Assembly (NCBI GenBank): GCA_030824575.1
Contig: JAVBXL010000025.1
Span: forward strand, 1 to 64,000
Length of the DNA stretch: 64,000 bases
Source: a bacterium
Lineage (GTDB): Bacteria > Pseudomonadota > Alphaproteobacteria > Sphingomonadales > Sphingomonadaceae
Direction: 5' to 3'
The notes beneath the pieces were generated by a model. That model had not been told where the DNA came from, did not search any database, and worked only from the letters and a program-made list of their open reading frames with translations. Positions 1 through 7,555 of this stretch are shown piece by piece. Position 1 is the stretch's first letter. Each line of letters starts with the position of its first letter. A program made the position numbers and the translations under genes.

Positions 1-546
1 GGCGAGGGTGGTCTCGGGCGCGCGCGCTGCGGAGAGATAGGCACCAATGTCGACGCCTGCATCCCCTAATGCAACGCCGTCGCCGTCATTGAGGTCCAGC
101 GCTTCGGCCGCCAGCGTCCCCGCCACCGCCCGGCTGGTCAGCATGGCGGCAGGAAAGCGCGATCCTTCCTCGTCGCCAAAGGCGATCACCTCGATCGGGA
201 AGGGCAGGCGTCGCCCGGCGCGGTGCAGCGCCGCGACAGCCTCCACGCCCAGCATGATGCCCAGCGGTCCGTCATAGCGCCCCGCATCTCTGACGCTGTC
301 GAGATGGCTACCGATGAGCAGCGCGGGGGCGGCCGGGTCCAGCCCCTCATAGCGGCCGATCAGGTTGGCGGCCGGGTCGCGCCGCACAGCCATCCCCGCC
401 TCTTCCATCCACCCGGCCAGCGCCGCCTGTGCATGGGCATAGGCCGGCGTCAGATAGCCCCGATACAGGCCGCCCGCCATGTCGCTATAGGGCGCGACGC
501 CCAGCGCATCGCAGCGCGCCACCGCTCTTGCCCCGCCGCTCACCAT
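1..546 (-). CDS. allC: Allantoate amidohydrolase / N-carbamoyl-amino acid hydrolase, M20 family (3' end cut by window)
   Basis: N-terminal 182 residues of a dinuclear-metal M20 amidohydrolase; the rest lies beyond the left edge. Metal-ligand motifs are visible: GSHLDSV (His81), YDGPLG (Asp92) and the DEEGSRF block (Glu126/127). The family removes ammonia and CO2 from allantoate, or opens N-carbamoyl amino acids. Allantoate is favoured because the upstream genes are purine and ureide genes. The ATG at 546 overlaps the stop of the HpxW-like gene in ATGGTGA, so the two are probably translationally coupled. It is the last gene seen in this minus-strand operon. The exact ureide substrate (allantoate, ureidoglycolate or N-carbamoyl-beta-alanine) cannot be settled from the fragment. 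Confidence 0.82.
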   Translation of the reverse strand, partial: MVSGGARAVARCDALGVAPYSDMAGGLYRGYLTPAYAHAQAALAGWMEEAGMAVRRDPAANLIGRYEGLDPAAPALLIGSHLDSVRDAGRYDGPLGIMLGVEAVAALHRAGRRLPFPIEVIAFGDEEGSRFPAAMLTSRAVAGTLAAEALDLNDGDGVALGDAGVDIGAYLSAARAPETTLA

Positions 547-2117
547 GCCGCCACCGCGCCGTCGCTACGCGGGTCGGTCGCGCCGTCCAGCCGCCCATCA
601 CTATGGCGCACGATAGCTCCGGCATGGCCCATGGCCGGGGTCAGCGGCCCGACCCGTTCGACATCATGACCGGCGGCGATAAGTTCCGCATAAAGGCCGT
701 CGTCGAACCCGTCCTCCAGCTTCAAGGTCGTGCTCTGATCGCCCCAAGTCCGTCCCAGCAACCAGCGTGGCCGGCTGATCGCCTCCTGCAAGTCGATACC
801 ATAGCGCGCATAACGGGTGAACAAGGCCGCCTGCGTCTGCGGCTGGCCCTCGCCGCCCATCGTCCCATAGGCCATGACCCGGCCATCCTCGAAACAGGCG
901 AGCGCGGGATTGAGTGTGTGGAAAGGCTTGCGACCGGGCTTCAACGGATTCCAGCCGCTCTGCGCCAACCGGAAGCTGCTGCCGCGATTCTGCCAGGTGA
1001 TGCCGGTGCGCGGCAGCACCAGGCCCGATCCGAACTCGAAATAGGTGGACTGGATGCAGGATACGACCCGCCCGTCACCATCGGCTGCCGCAAACCAGCA
1101 GGTGTCGCCCCATTGTGGCGGCTGCGGCCAGGGGAGGGCGCGGGCCGGATCGACTTTCGCCGCCAGCGCTGCCAGCGCGGCGGGATCGTCCAGCAGGCCT
1201 TGCCAGTCATAATCGTGGAACGCCGGGTCGCCGACATGGGTGTCGCGGATCAGAAAGGCCTGTTTTGTCGCTTCGACCAGCCCATGGATATGGTCGAAGC
1301 CCTCGGCGCTCCCAGCGCGCAGCCGGTCGAACAGCGCGAGGATCAACAGCGAGGCGAAGCCCTGGGTCGGCGGCGCGCTGTTATAGAGGGTCGCGCCGCT
1401 GATCCGTGTGTGCAACGGTGTCGCTATAAAGGCGTCGTGCGCGGCCAGATCGGCGGCGGATACGGGGCTGCCCAGCGCCGCCAGATCGGCGGCGATGTCG
1501 GCCGCCAACGCGCCGCTGTAAAAACTCGCCAATCCCTCGTCCGCCAGCCGTTCCAGCGTGTCGGCCAATAGGGGCTGGCGCAGCAGATCGCCCGCGCGCA
1601 CCGGCCGACCTTCGGGTTCGAAGGTCGTTGCATAGGCGCCTGGCTGACCGCGCAACTCCTCGCCCTTGGTCGCGGCGATAGCCGCGCCGCCCGCGGTGAC
1701 GGCGACGCCTGCGCGCGCATGGTCGATGGCATCGCGCAGCAACCGGGCCAGTGGCAGCGTGCCGCCCTCCAGCGCCGCCGCCCAGCCCGAAACCGTCCCC
1801 GCCACCGTGTTCGCCGCCAGCGGCCCGCGCGTCGGCACCGCTTCAAGTCCCGCATAGAGCGACAGGTCCGCCTTGGCCGCCGCGCCGCCGCAGCCATGGA
1901 TGCCATGAACGCGCCCGTCCGGCTCCCGGATCAGCCAGAAACCATCGCCGCCGATCCCGGTCATGTGCGGATAGACCACCGCCAGAGTCGCCGCGACCGC
2001 GACGCAGGCCTCCACCGCATTGCCACCGTCACGCAACACGTCCAGCCCCGCCGCGCTCGCCAGATGGTGCGGCGCGGTGACCATGCCGTGCCGGCCAGAT
2101 ATGGTCGACAGCGCCAT
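540..2117 (-). CDS. hpxW: Gamma-glutamyltransferase-family Ntn hydrolase, probable oxamate amidohydrolase (HpxW-like)
   Basis: 525-residue Ntn hydrolase of the gamma-glutamyltransferase family. It has no signal peptide (it starts MALSTISGRHG), so it should be cytoplasmic, unlike true periplasmic GGT. The family self-cleaves before a catalytic threonine. The best candidate is Thr339 in GDTCWF, followed by the small-subunit strand and the PLKPGRKPFHTLNP and MGGEGQPQ blocks. In Klebsiella hpx clusters this family is HpxW, which hydrolyses oxamate during purine catabolism. Having an AtzE-type amidase, an AtzG/HpxX-like domain and allantoate amidohydrolase in the same operon supports that reading over glutathione breakdown. 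The ATG at 2117 shares a base with the upstream stop (TGATG); a much longer upstream frame is open only because it runs over the neighbouring gene. A generic GGT-like acylase remains possible. Confidence 0.75.
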   Translation of the reverse strand: MALSTISGRHGMVTAPHHLASAAGLDVLRDGGNAVEACVAVAATLAVVYPHMTGIGGDGFWLIREPDGRVHGIHGCGGAAAKADLSLYAGLEAVPTRGPLAANTVAGTVSGWAAALEGGTLPLARLLRDAIDHARAGVAVTAGGAAIAATKGEELRGQPGAYATTFEPEGRPVRAGDLLRQPLLADTLERLADEGLASFYSGALAADIAADLAALGSPVSAADLAAHDAFIATPLHTRISGATLYNSAPPTQGFASLLILALFDRLRAGSAEGFDHIHGLVEATKQAFLIRDTHVGDPAFHDYDWQGLLDDPAALAALAAKVDPARALPWPQPPQWGDTCWFAAADGDGRVVSCIQSTYFEFGSGLVLPRTGITWQNRGSSFRLAQSGWNPLKPGRKPFHTLNPALACFEDGRVMAYGTMGGEGQPQTQAALFTRYARYGIDLQEAISRPRWLLGRTWGDQSTTLKLEDGFDDGLYAELIAAGHDVERVGPLTPAMGHAGAIVRHSDGRLDGATDPRSDGAVAAW

Positions 2118-3031
2118 CAGTCGGGCAGCGCCGCGACGAAGGCGCGCACGACATGGGCGCTGTTGACCGACGCCAAAGCCATGAAGGCGACCATCTGATT
2201 CTCGCCCGCATCGCCTCCGGCCAGGTCGGACAGGCTGCGAAACACGATGACCGGCACGCCATTCGCATAGGCGACCTGAGCGACCGCGGCGCTTTCCATG
2301 TCCAGCACGCGCGCCTTCCATGCGCTGCTCAGATAGTCGCGAAATTCGGCATTGTCGGCGAACACGCCCGCCGAAACCCCAGTGCCGCCGACCACGATCT
2401 TGGGGTCATGCGGCAGGCAGGCCGGGGCCGTTCCCTGATTCCGGGCGCAGCGTTCCAGCTTCACGTCGGCCGCCACCTTCTGCGCCAGGTGCAGCAAGGC
2501 AGGATCGACGCCGAAACTATAATGGCGCTTCACCGGCTCGTTCGCATTGCCGATGCGCACCCCGCGCGGGAACATCATGCCCCAATTGGCCGGTGCTTCA
2601 GCGTCCACCGCTTCGGGCACGGTCCAGCCGTCGCCATTCTTGCGGGCGAAGGAGACTTCCAGATATTGCGCCCAATCCTGCGGCACGATGACGTCGCCGA
2701 TCGACAGGCCGGGATCAACCCCGCCGGCAATGCCGGAAAAGACGATTCGCCGCACGGTAAAGCGGTCCAGCACCAGTTGCGTATTCATCGCAGCGTTCAC
2801 CATGCTGACGCCGCTCTGCATCAGCAGCACCGGCTTGCCCGCCATCCTGCCGGTCAGGAAGGTCATGCCGTTGATCTGGTGACGTTTCGGCTTGTCCACC
2901 GACTTCACCAGTGCATCCCATTCGGGCAGGAAGGCGGTCATGACCACGGTGCGCGGCGTGCTGTCCGCCTTGCGCGCCAGGGCTTGAGAGGGCAGGGCGA
3001 GCGCCAGCAGCGCGAGGGCAATAAAACGCAT
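2117..3031 (-). CDS. Secreted purine nucleoside phosphorylase/nucleosidase (MTA/SAH nucleosidase-like)
   Basis: 304 residues with a cleavable signal peptide (MRFIALALLALALPSQALA, cleavage near residue 19-20), then a PNP_UDP_1 fold. Recognisable blocks are SGIAGGVDPGLSIGDVIVP (99-117), the ribose-binding Met-Glu in LDMESAAVA (245-246) and the catalytic Asp269 in FRSLSDLAGG. The family cleaves the glycosidic bond of purine nucleosides, either hydrolytically as in MTA/SAH nucleosidase or phosphorolytically. With the signal peptide the reaction should take place in the periplasm, so that free base is taken up by the permease encoded immediately upstream. The start at 3031 gives a TGATG overlap with the permease stop. 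The precise nucleoside is unknown. Confidence 0.8.
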   Translation of the reverse strand: MRFIALALLALALPSQALARKADSTPRTVVMTAFLPEWDALVKSVDKPKRHQINGMTFLTGRMAGKPVLLMQSGVSMVNAAMNTQLVLDRFTVRRIVFSGIAGGVDPGLSIGDVIVPQDWAQYLEVSFARKNGDGWTVPEAVDAEAPANWGMMFPRGVRIGNANEPVKRHYSFGVDPALLHLAQKVAADVKLERCARNQGTAPACLPHDPKIVVGGTGVSAGVFADNAEFRDYLSSAWKARVLDMESAAVAQVAYANGVPVIVFRSLSDLAGGDAGENQMVAFMALASVNSAHVVRAFVAALPD

Positions 3032-4398
3032 CAGGCGGCTCCCATCCAGACGAAGCGAACGACGAAAAGGCCGGCCAGCAGGAACAAGAACCAGTCCTTG
3101 CGCGTCGCCGTGCCGCGCAGCGCTTTCAGCGCCGCATGGGCGGTGATGCCAAAGGCCAGGCCATTGGCGATCGAAAAGGTCAGCGGGATCATCGCCACGG
3201 TCAGGAAGGCGGGTATCGCCGACATCGGGTCTTCCCACTCCACCTCGGTCAGCGGCACCAGCATCAGCCCGCCGACGATGATGAGCGCGGGCGCGGTCGC
3301 CGCGAGCGGCACCAGTTGCGCGTAGGGGGCGACGAACATGGTGGCCAGGAACAGGATGCCGGTGACGACCGCCGTCAGGCCGGTGCGCCCGCCCGCCTGC
3401 ACGCCCGCCGCGCTTTCGACATAGGAGGTGACGGTGCTGGTGCCCGCCATCGACCCGACGATGGTGGCGACCGCGTCGGTCATCAGGATGCGGTTGAGGC
3501 CCGGAATCTTTCCGGCCGCGTCCATCAACCCGGCGCGCTTCGTGACCGCCACCAGCGTCCCGATATTGTCGAACAGATCCACGAACAGGAAGACGAACAG
3601 GATTTCCAGCAGGCCGAGGCCATGGCTACCGGTCAGCCCGAACACGCCGGGCAGGTCCAGCTGAAACGCCGTGCCGGTCAGCGCGTCCAGGCTATAGGGT
3701 TCGGGCTTGACCGTCACCATGCCGGTCAGCCAGCCGACGATGGTGGTCGCGACAATGCCGATCAGCATTGCGCCGCGCACGTTCCAGACACTGAGCGTGC
3801 CGATCACAAGCAAACCCAGCAGCGCCAGCGCCGCGCCGGGGGCTTTGAGGTCGCCCAGCGCCACGAAGGTCGCCGGGTTCGCGCCCACGATCCCCGCATT
3901 TTTCAGGCCGATAAAGCCGATGAACAGGCCAATGCCGCCCGCCACCGCTGCGAACAAATAGGTGGGGATGACCGCAACGATCAACTGCCGCACTCCGGTC
4001 AGCGTCAGGATAAGAAAGGCGACGCCGGACAGGAAGACGCAGCCCAGCGCGATTGGCCATGGCACGCCCATCTGCCCGACCACGGTGAAGGCGAAATAGG
4101 CGTTCAACCCCATGCCCGGTGCCAGCGCCAGCGGGACATTGGCGGTCAGGCCCATCAGGATGGACGCGAAGGCGGCGGCGAAGCAGGTGGCCGCCGCGAC
4201 CGAGGCGACGGGCATACCGGTCGAACCCAGGATCGCCGGATTGACCAGCACGATATAGGCCATCGTCAGGAAGGTGGTGATCCCGGCCAGCACCTCCGTT
4301 CGCGCCGATGTGCCGCGCTGGCTGAGCGCGAAATAACGGTCCAGCCTGCCTGTCGGCGCTTCTGGCGGATGGTGATCCGCGACTTTCGATGGCGTCAT
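3031..4398 (-). CDS. NCS2-family purine permease, AzgA-like (adenine/guanine/hypoxanthine)
   Basis: 455-residue polytopic membrane protein with a cytoplasmic N-terminus and roughly a dozen hydrophobic segments. AzgA-type signatures are seen: FLTMAYIVLVNPAIL near residue 45, and VPLALAPGMGLNAYFAF near residue 90, where the Asn is typical of the AzgA branch. The family imports purine bases by proton symport. It lies between a secreted nucleosidase and an amidase with overlapping ends (ATGA at 4395-4398, TGATG at 3031), so it probably imports the bases that the nucleosidase releases. Guanine, hypoxanthine and adenine cannot be told apart by eye. Confidence 0.88.
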   Translation of the reverse strand: MTPSKVADHHPPEAPTGRLDRYFALSQRGTSARTEVLAGITTFLTMAYIVLVNPAILGSTGMPVASVAAATCFAAAFASILMGLTANVPLALAPGMGLNAYFAFTVVGQMGVPWPIALGCVFLSGVAFLILTLTGVRQLIVAVIPTYLFAAVAGGIGLFIGFIGLKNAGIVGANPATFVALGDLKAPGAALALLGLLVIGTLSVWNVRGAMLIGIVATTIVGWLTGMVTVKPEPYSLDALTGTAFQLDLPGVFGLTGSHGLGLLEILFVFLFVDLFDNIGTLVAVTKRAGLMDAAGKIPGLNRILMTDAVATIVGSMAGTSTVTSYVESAAGVQAGGRTGLTAVVTGILFLATMFVAPYAQLVPLAATAPALIIVGGLMLVPLTEVEWEDPMSAIPAFLTVAMIPLTFSIANGLAFGITAHAALKALRGTATRKDWFLFLLAGLFVVRFVWMGAA

Positions 4399-5735
4399 GC
4401 AATGTCCCCCGAATGTTGATGTCCCGGCATGGTGACGCCGGTGATGCCCCGTTGCTCCAGCATGGCGGCCAGGCGAAACAAGGTCGGTTCGCCCCCCGGC
4501 TTGCCGATCAGTTGCAGCCCCAGCGGCAGCCGCCCCGGACGATAGAGCGGAATGCTGAGCGAAGGGAAGCCGGTGAAGCTGATCGGCTGGCTATGGATGC
4601 CCAAATCCGCACGCGCCGGCGTCATCGCCCCGTCGATCAGGATGCGGGGATCGTCGATCGGCGGCGCCGTGCAGGGCGTCGCAGGCGCGATCAGCACGTC
4701 ATAGGGCGCGATCAGCTCCAGCATGGCAGCGCGGAAACTGGCGCGGAACGCCTGCGCCGCTTCATACAGTTGATTGGGCAACAGCGTGCCTGCGATCAGC
4801 CGGTCGCGCACCTGGGGATCGAACGCCATGGCGTCGCGCGCCAGCGCCGCGCGGTGCAGTTGCCCGCCTTCGTTGGCCGTTATCAGGAAGGCGGCGGAAC
4901 GCGCACGGGCGATGTCTGGCACGGTCACGACCGGCGCATCGGGCGCGATGGCGTCTATCGCAGCGCTCTGGTCGGGGTCGATATTCTCGGCGAAGCGACC
5001 GCCCAGCCGGGCGACGCGGATCGGCGCATCCTCCTCCTGCGCGGATCGGCCGGCCAGCACTTCCCAGATCGTCACCATGTCCGCCAGCGACGCAGTGAAC
5101 GGGCCGATATCGTCGAAACTGTCGACGAAGGGAAAGGCGCCCGCCATCGGCAAATCGCCATGCGTCGGCTTCAGGCCGTACAGACCGGTCAGGCTGGCCG
5201 GCACCCGGATCGACCCATTGGTGTCCGACCCCAGCGAAAAAGGCAACAGCCCGGCCGCGACCACCGCCGCCGATCCGCCCGACGATCCACCGGCCAGCCG
5301 GGTTGGGTCATGCGGATTGCGGGTCGTGCCATGCAGCGCATTGATGGTTGCAAAGCCATAGGCGAACTCGTCCATGTTGAGGCTCGCCACCAGCACCGCG
5401 CCTGCGGCTTTTAGGCGATGGATCGCTTCTGCATCCTGCGTCGCTGGCGGCGCATCGGCATAAAGGCGCGACCCGGCGGTGGTGGGCAGGCCGGCAATGT
5501 CGAACAGATCCTTGACGCCAAAGGGCACGCCCGCCAGCGGCCCCGGATCGCGCCCGGCGGCAACCAGGGCGTCGATCCTCTCCGCATCTGCGCGCGCCGG
5601 CCCGGCGATGATGCGGGTGACGGCGCAGAGCGGCGCTGCCTCTAGCGACAGCGCCGTCAGGCATTTATCGAGCAAATGGGTGGCGGACTGTTGGCCGCTG
5701 CGCACGGACTGGGCGATCGCCATGGCGCCCATCAT
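4395..5735 (-). CDS. Amidase-signature hydrolase, AtzE/HpxY-like
   Basis: 446-residue amidase-signature enzyme. The Ser-cisSer-Lys triad is intact: Lys75 in GVKDLFD, Ser151 in GGSSGGSAAVVAAG and Ser175 in GSDTNGSIRVPAS, with the 24-residue spacing between serines seen in GatA. AtzE and HpxY belong to this family and work with small GatC-like partners (AtzG/HpxX, DUF4089). The probable partner here is the C-terminal tail of the symporter gene directly upstream, whose stop overlaps this start (ATGA at 5732-5735). In the operon it probably hydrolyses a ureide- or oxalurate-derived amide; the substrate is not proven. The next Met codons (residues 2 and 5) are less well coupled starts. Confidence 0.8.
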   Translation of the reverse strand: MMGAMAIAQSVRSGQQSATHLLDKCLTALSLEAAPLCAVTRIIAGPARADAERIDALVAAGRDPGPLAGVPFGVKDLFDIAGLPTTAGSRLYADAPPATQDAEAIHRLKAAGAVLVASLNMDEFAYGFATINALHGTTRNPHDPTRLAGGSSGGSAAVVAAGLLPFSLGSDTNGSIRVPASLTGLYGLKPTHGDLPMAGAFPFVDSFDDIGPFTASLADMVTIWEVLAGRSAQEEDAPIRVARLGGRFAENIDPDQSAAIDAIAPDAPVVTVPDIARARSAAFLITANEGGQLHRAALARDAMAFDPQVRDRLIAGTLLPNQLYEAAQAFRASFRAAMLELIAPYDVLIAPATPCTAPPIDDPRILIDGAMTPARADLGIHSQPISFTGFPSLSIPLYRPGRLPLGLQLIGKPGGEPTLFRLAAMLEQRGITGVTMPGHQHSGDIA

Positions 5736-6901
5736 GGCGCGGCATTTTCATGACGGCCCAGCAACAGCGCGGCGTGACGATCGAGTAAGGCCATGTTCGC
5801 GACCACGCCGGGCATGCAGGCCGCGTCGATCGGGAGGCCGATGGCGGCCGCGGCCCGATGAATGTCCGCTTCGCTGCGGGGCAGCGGGGGAATGGGTGTT
5901 GAGGTAAGGACCGGGGCCAGGGGAGCTTCAGTTTGCCGCGCGAACCGGGCGGCCAGCGCCGCACAGACAAGCAGTTGCAACTGGTGGAATATCATCAGCG
6001 GCAGGATCAGCAGGCCGACTTGCGCGGGCGGGAACAGAGCGCCGGCCATCGGCACGCCGGATACCAGGCTTTTCTTCGATCCGCAGAACAGCAGCACGAT
6101 CGCGTCCGGGCGAGGCAACCCGGCCAGGCGCGCAACGCCCATGTTCACGATCATGACGATAGCCAGGACGAGCGCACTGAGGCCCAGCAGCACCAGCAGG
6201 TCGCTAACACCGACCTGCATCCATATGCCGCCCGCCACGGCGGCGCTGAACGCGGAATAAACGACCAGCAATATCGCGCCGCGATCCACCGGCATCAGCA
6301 ACCCCTTATGCCGGTCGATAAAGCCGCCGATATAGGGACGCAGCAAATGGCCCGAGACAAACGGCACCAGCAGTTGCAGGGCGATATTCTGAACGGAATG
6401 CAGCGTGGCCGTGCCGCCATGCCCCTCTACATTCAAGGTCAAGGTGACGAGCAGAGGCGTCAGCAGGATGCCAATCAGATTGGACAGCGACGCGCTGCAC
6501 AGGGCAGCGGCGACATTGCCGCCCGCCATCGCCGTAAAGGCGATCGACGATTGGACGGTGGAGGGCAAAAGGGTCAGATAGAGCAGGCCCGACATGAGCA
6601 CCGGATCAGCCCCGCCCCGCATCAGCGACGTCAGCGCGATGCCGACAGCCGGGAACAGCATGTAGGTCGAAGCAAAGACCAGCAAATGCAACCGCCAGTT
6701 GCCAATCCCCTGGAGAATCGCCGCGCGCGACAGTTTTGCGCCATGCAGAAAAAACAGCAGCGCGACGGCGACATCGGCCAGCACGTCGATCCAGCCCGCG
6801 GCCTGCCCGCTGGCAGGCAATAGCGACGCGACGCCCACCGTGCCGATCAGCCACAAGAGAAATGGGTCAATCCGCAGGATAGAAGGGGTCAGGCGCGCCA
6901 T
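5732..6901 (-). CDS. SBF/bile acid:Na+ symporter-like transporter with a C-terminal AtzG/HpxX-like (DUF4089) domain
   Basis: 389 residues. Residues 1-321 form a YfeH-like SBF transporter with about ten membrane segments, including FLHGAKLSR, LTLLPSTVQSSIAFTAMAGG and the FCGSKKSLVSG motif. That is the usual full length of the family. A Pro-rich linker (322-341) leads to an extra soluble stretch, about 342-385 (positions 5747-5878). It reads SEADIHRAAAAIGLPID followed by PGVVANMALLDRHAALL, matching my memory of DUF4089, the GatC-like small subunit AtzG/HpxX. The overlapping downstream gene is an AtzE-like amidase, the normal partner. No ATG or GTG lies just before the domain; a TTG inside the last membrane helix (HQLQLL) could allow a separate product. 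A Shine-Dalgarno-like AAGG lies 6 bases before the ATG at 6901. Confidence 0.78.
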   Translation of the reverse strand: MARLTPSILRIDPFLLWLIGTVGVASLLPASGQAAGWIDVLADVAVALLFFLHGAKLSRAAILQGIGNWRLHLLVFASTYMLFPAVGIALTSLMRGGADPVLMSGLLYLTLLPSTVQSSIAFTAMAGGNVAAALCSASLSNLIGILLTPLLVTLTLNVEGHGGTATLHSVQNIALQLLVPFVSGHLLRPYIGGFIDRHKGLLMPVDRGAILLVVYSAFSAAVAGGIWMQVGVSDLLVLLGLSALVLAIVMIVNMGVARLAGLPRPDAIVLLFCGSKKSLVSGVPMAGALFPPAQVGLLILPLMIFHQLQLLVCAALAARFARQTEAPLAPVLTSTPIPPLPRSEADIHRAAAAIGLPIDAACMPGVVANMALLDRHAALLLGRHENAAP

Positions 6902-7035
6902 GGCGGCCTTATGCTCGTCTTGCCCCTACCGATCCACCAGAATGACTTCAACGGATCATTGCAAAAAATAGAGCGCTGGCCATCTGTGCGGAGACGGCAC
7001 GGCGCACGCCCATTCGGTTGGCCTAGCGCATCGCG

Positions 7036-7191
7036 CTATGCCAGCATCGCCCGATCACCGACCTGATAGCTGATCGATCCCACCGACAGGCCCGCTTCGG
7101 CGGCAACGGTTCGCAGGCTCATGGCCGTCAGATTGCGCGGGACGATGATGGCGCGCGCGGGGTCCAGAATAGGGATATTGCCTTCTGCCGT
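7036..7191 (-). pseudogene. Remnant of a TetR-family regulator (DNA-binding domain only)
   Basis: The minus strand reads ILDPARAIIVPRNL, then TAMSLRTVAAEAGLSVGSIS, then YQVGDRAMLA and a TAG stop. This is the helix-turn-helix of a TetR repressor. The frame is closed upstream by TGA at 7192-7194 with no start codon, and the whole C-terminal ligand domain is missing. The 655-base space 6902-7555 between the ureide and efflux operons holds this relic, the palindromes just upstream, a small ATTGGC/GCCAAT hairpin at 7440-7454 and nothing else I can assign. Confidence 0.6.
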
Positions 7192-7192
7192 T

Positions 7193-7229
7193 CAGGCGGT
7201 ACCGCCTGTTTGCTCATGCACCGGTGCAT
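7193..7229. promoter_or_regulatory. Two adjacent perfect palindromes, probable operator pair of the dead TetR gene
   Basis: CAGGCGGTACCGCCTG (7193-7208) is a perfect 16-base palindrome. Seven bases later ATGCACCGGTGCAT (7216-7229) is a perfect 14-base palindrome. Both lie directly upstream of where the TetR fragment would have started, the usual place for an autoregulatory TetR operator. That a living regulator still uses them is only a possibility. Confidence 0.5.
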
Positions 7230-7555
7230 ATCGCAGGGCGCGGCGCGGTCCAATGCGGCGTGCCATTCGGTAAGCCAGTTTTGTCTCTGCGCATAGCATC
7301 ACGCGCAAACCCGGTGGCTATCGTTGCGCGCGATGCTTTGGCCGGACCCGTCAGGGTCGGCGCGGCATATGGTCGCGCGCGCCGCAGCGCGAGATTAACT
7401 GGTTCAGACGCACCTCATCCTGCGCGCCGGACGCAAATAATTGGCAAAGCCAATCCAGACACCGTGCCAGTAACAGCATGGTTCCTCTCCCTTATTATCA
7501 GCGCATCATAGCAGATTCGCGGTCCGAGAGAAGGGGGAGAAATCGCGATGTCGAG

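Noticed and set aside
3136-4419. 427-residue plus-strand frame
   Set aside because: Antisense shadow of the AzgA-like permease; no hydrophobic or catalytic pattern.
7224-7511. 95-residue plus-strand frame between the ureide and efflux operons
   Set aside because: It starts inside a palindrome, has no Shine-Dalgarno and its translation resembles no protein family.
6902-7555. Possible tRNA or small RNA in the 655-base gap
   Set aside because: No T-arm GGTTCGAATCC-like motif or cloverleaf pairing was found here or in the other long gaps of the window.
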